Origin: Myxococcus dinghuensis | GTDB lineage: Bacteria; Myxococcota; Myxococcia; Myxococcales; Myxococcaceae | Assembly (NCBI RefSeq): GCF_024198235.1 | Contig: NZ_JAKCFB010000015.1 | Coordinates: forward strand, 62,001-126,000 | DNA: 64,000 nucleotides | Direction of reading: 5' to 3' | In this document: positions 63,587 to 64,000 of the stretch, piece by piece | Numbering within the stretch: position 1 is the first letter of the stretch | How the letters are laid out: each line of letters begins with the position of its first letter | The notes under the pieces: model-generated | The model's input: the letters and a program-made list of their open reading frames with translations, nothing else | Told to the model about the DNA's origin: nothing | The model's database searches: none | Position numbers and translations under genes: made by a program

Positions 63587-64000
63587 ATGTTTACCCGGAG
63601 CTTGACGGTGGCGCTGTGCATCACCCTCCTGTCCTCGGGTGCTGCCCTCTACTGCTACACCCGGGCGGACGCCCTGCAGGTCCGGGGGCAGTGGCTGATG
63701 GAGCGCGGGACGGCCCAGGCGGAGGACTACGCCACGCGGCTGGATGGCCGGGCCGCGGACGCGCAGCTCAAGACGTTCGCGGAGCGCCGGGGCGTCCTCG
63801 AGCACGCCCACCTCTGGCAGCGCGGGATGATGCTGAGCGTGCTGGTCTCCGCCCTGTCGCTGGTGGGGGCGTACGTCTTCTTCCTCCTCAAGCGGCTGGA
63901 CGACCAGTTGCTGGACGCCATGGGCGAGCTGCGCGCGTCGGCGCCGTCGCCGGGGCCCTCTCCCGCAGAGCGGACACCCGCGCTCGTCTCGAGCCTCCAG
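63587..64000 (+). CDS. Membrane protein with two transmembrane helices, 3' end outside window
   Basis: The first 138 codons of an open gene. Helix one is at about 5-22 (SLTVALCITLLSSGAALYCY), then about 58 residues in the periplasm with charged helices (GTAQAEDYATRLDGRAADAQ), and helix two at about 81-101 (MMLSVLVSALSLVGAYVFFL). After that comes a cytoplasmic segment starting KRLDDQLLDAMGEL and turning Pro/Ser-rich. The layout resembles a sensor or chemoreceptor-type N-terminus, but the deciding C-terminal domain is not in the window. GGAGGAC lies about seven bases before the ATG. Confidence 0.7.
   Translation, partial: MFTRSLTVALCITLLSSGAALYCYTRADALQVRGQWLMERGTAQAEDYATRLDGRAADAQLKTFAERRGVLEHAHLWQRGMMLSVLVSALSLVGAYVFFLLKRLDDQLLDAMGELRASAPSPGPSPAERTPALVSSLQ

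Overview
The window is very GC-rich, densely coded DNA from a gliding myxobacterium (Myxococcota, probably Myxococcaceae or Archangiaceae). The main taxonomic evidence is a clear aglZ gene (31224-35591), which encodes a pseudo-receiver plus a very long coiled coil for gliding motility. A TolQ/TolR/TolR-type motor operon (9685-11557) and many small lipoproteins, Ser/Thr kinase and c-di-GMP genes fit the same group. All identifications come from reading translated sequence; no database search was run.

Region 1 (1-9.6 kb): the end of an FtsX/MacB-type permease, XerC-type recombinase, an EF-hand membrane protein, a beta-propeller lipoprotein overlapping trmFO, and a DksA/TraR-like gene. Region 2 (9.7-18.4 kb, minus strand): the motor operon lies downstream of dprA and topA, followed by a LysM protein, a CpoB/YbgF-like lipoprotein and pgeF. 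Region 3 (18.6-31 kb): a diguanylate cyclase with a periplasmic haem-c motif, HtrA, an SGNH hydrolase, and a polysaccharide group (DUF4912 protein, GH57 branching enzyme and a divergent GT4 with a huge Pro-rich repeat tail). Region 4 (31-44.5 kb): aglZ, two AAA ATPases, a patatin-like phospholipase, ilvE, a Fic-fold protein with a degenerate active site, and a DHH phosphoesterase coupled to a cysteine desulfurase. Region 5 (44.8-53 kb): a beta-helix lipoprotein, a TPR/kinase pair, a 6S RNA candidate directly upstream of 5-formyl-THF cyclo-ligase, a YmdB-like phosphoesterase, tyrS and an SH3/EndoU-like exported protein. Region 6 (53-63.5 kb): a minus-strand cassette (Hint-domain lipoprotein, anchored unknown protein, divergent subtilase lipoprotein), then a 2018-residue alpha-2-macroglobulin and rlmE. 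The window ends in an unidentified membrane protein.

The best candidate for an undescribed system is the Hint / anchored unknown / subtilase cassette at 53163-56423: two predicted envelope lipoproteins with autoprocessing and protease folds plus a membrane-anchored partner. Other notable observations are the haem-c diguanylate cyclase, the Fic protein with Phe in place of the catalytic His, a recurring TAnnnT element 7-10 nt before start codons that suggests leaderless transcription of at least nine genes, and exact tandem repeats in the GT4 tail and in aglZ. No tRNA, rRNA, CRISPR array or insertion sequence was seen.
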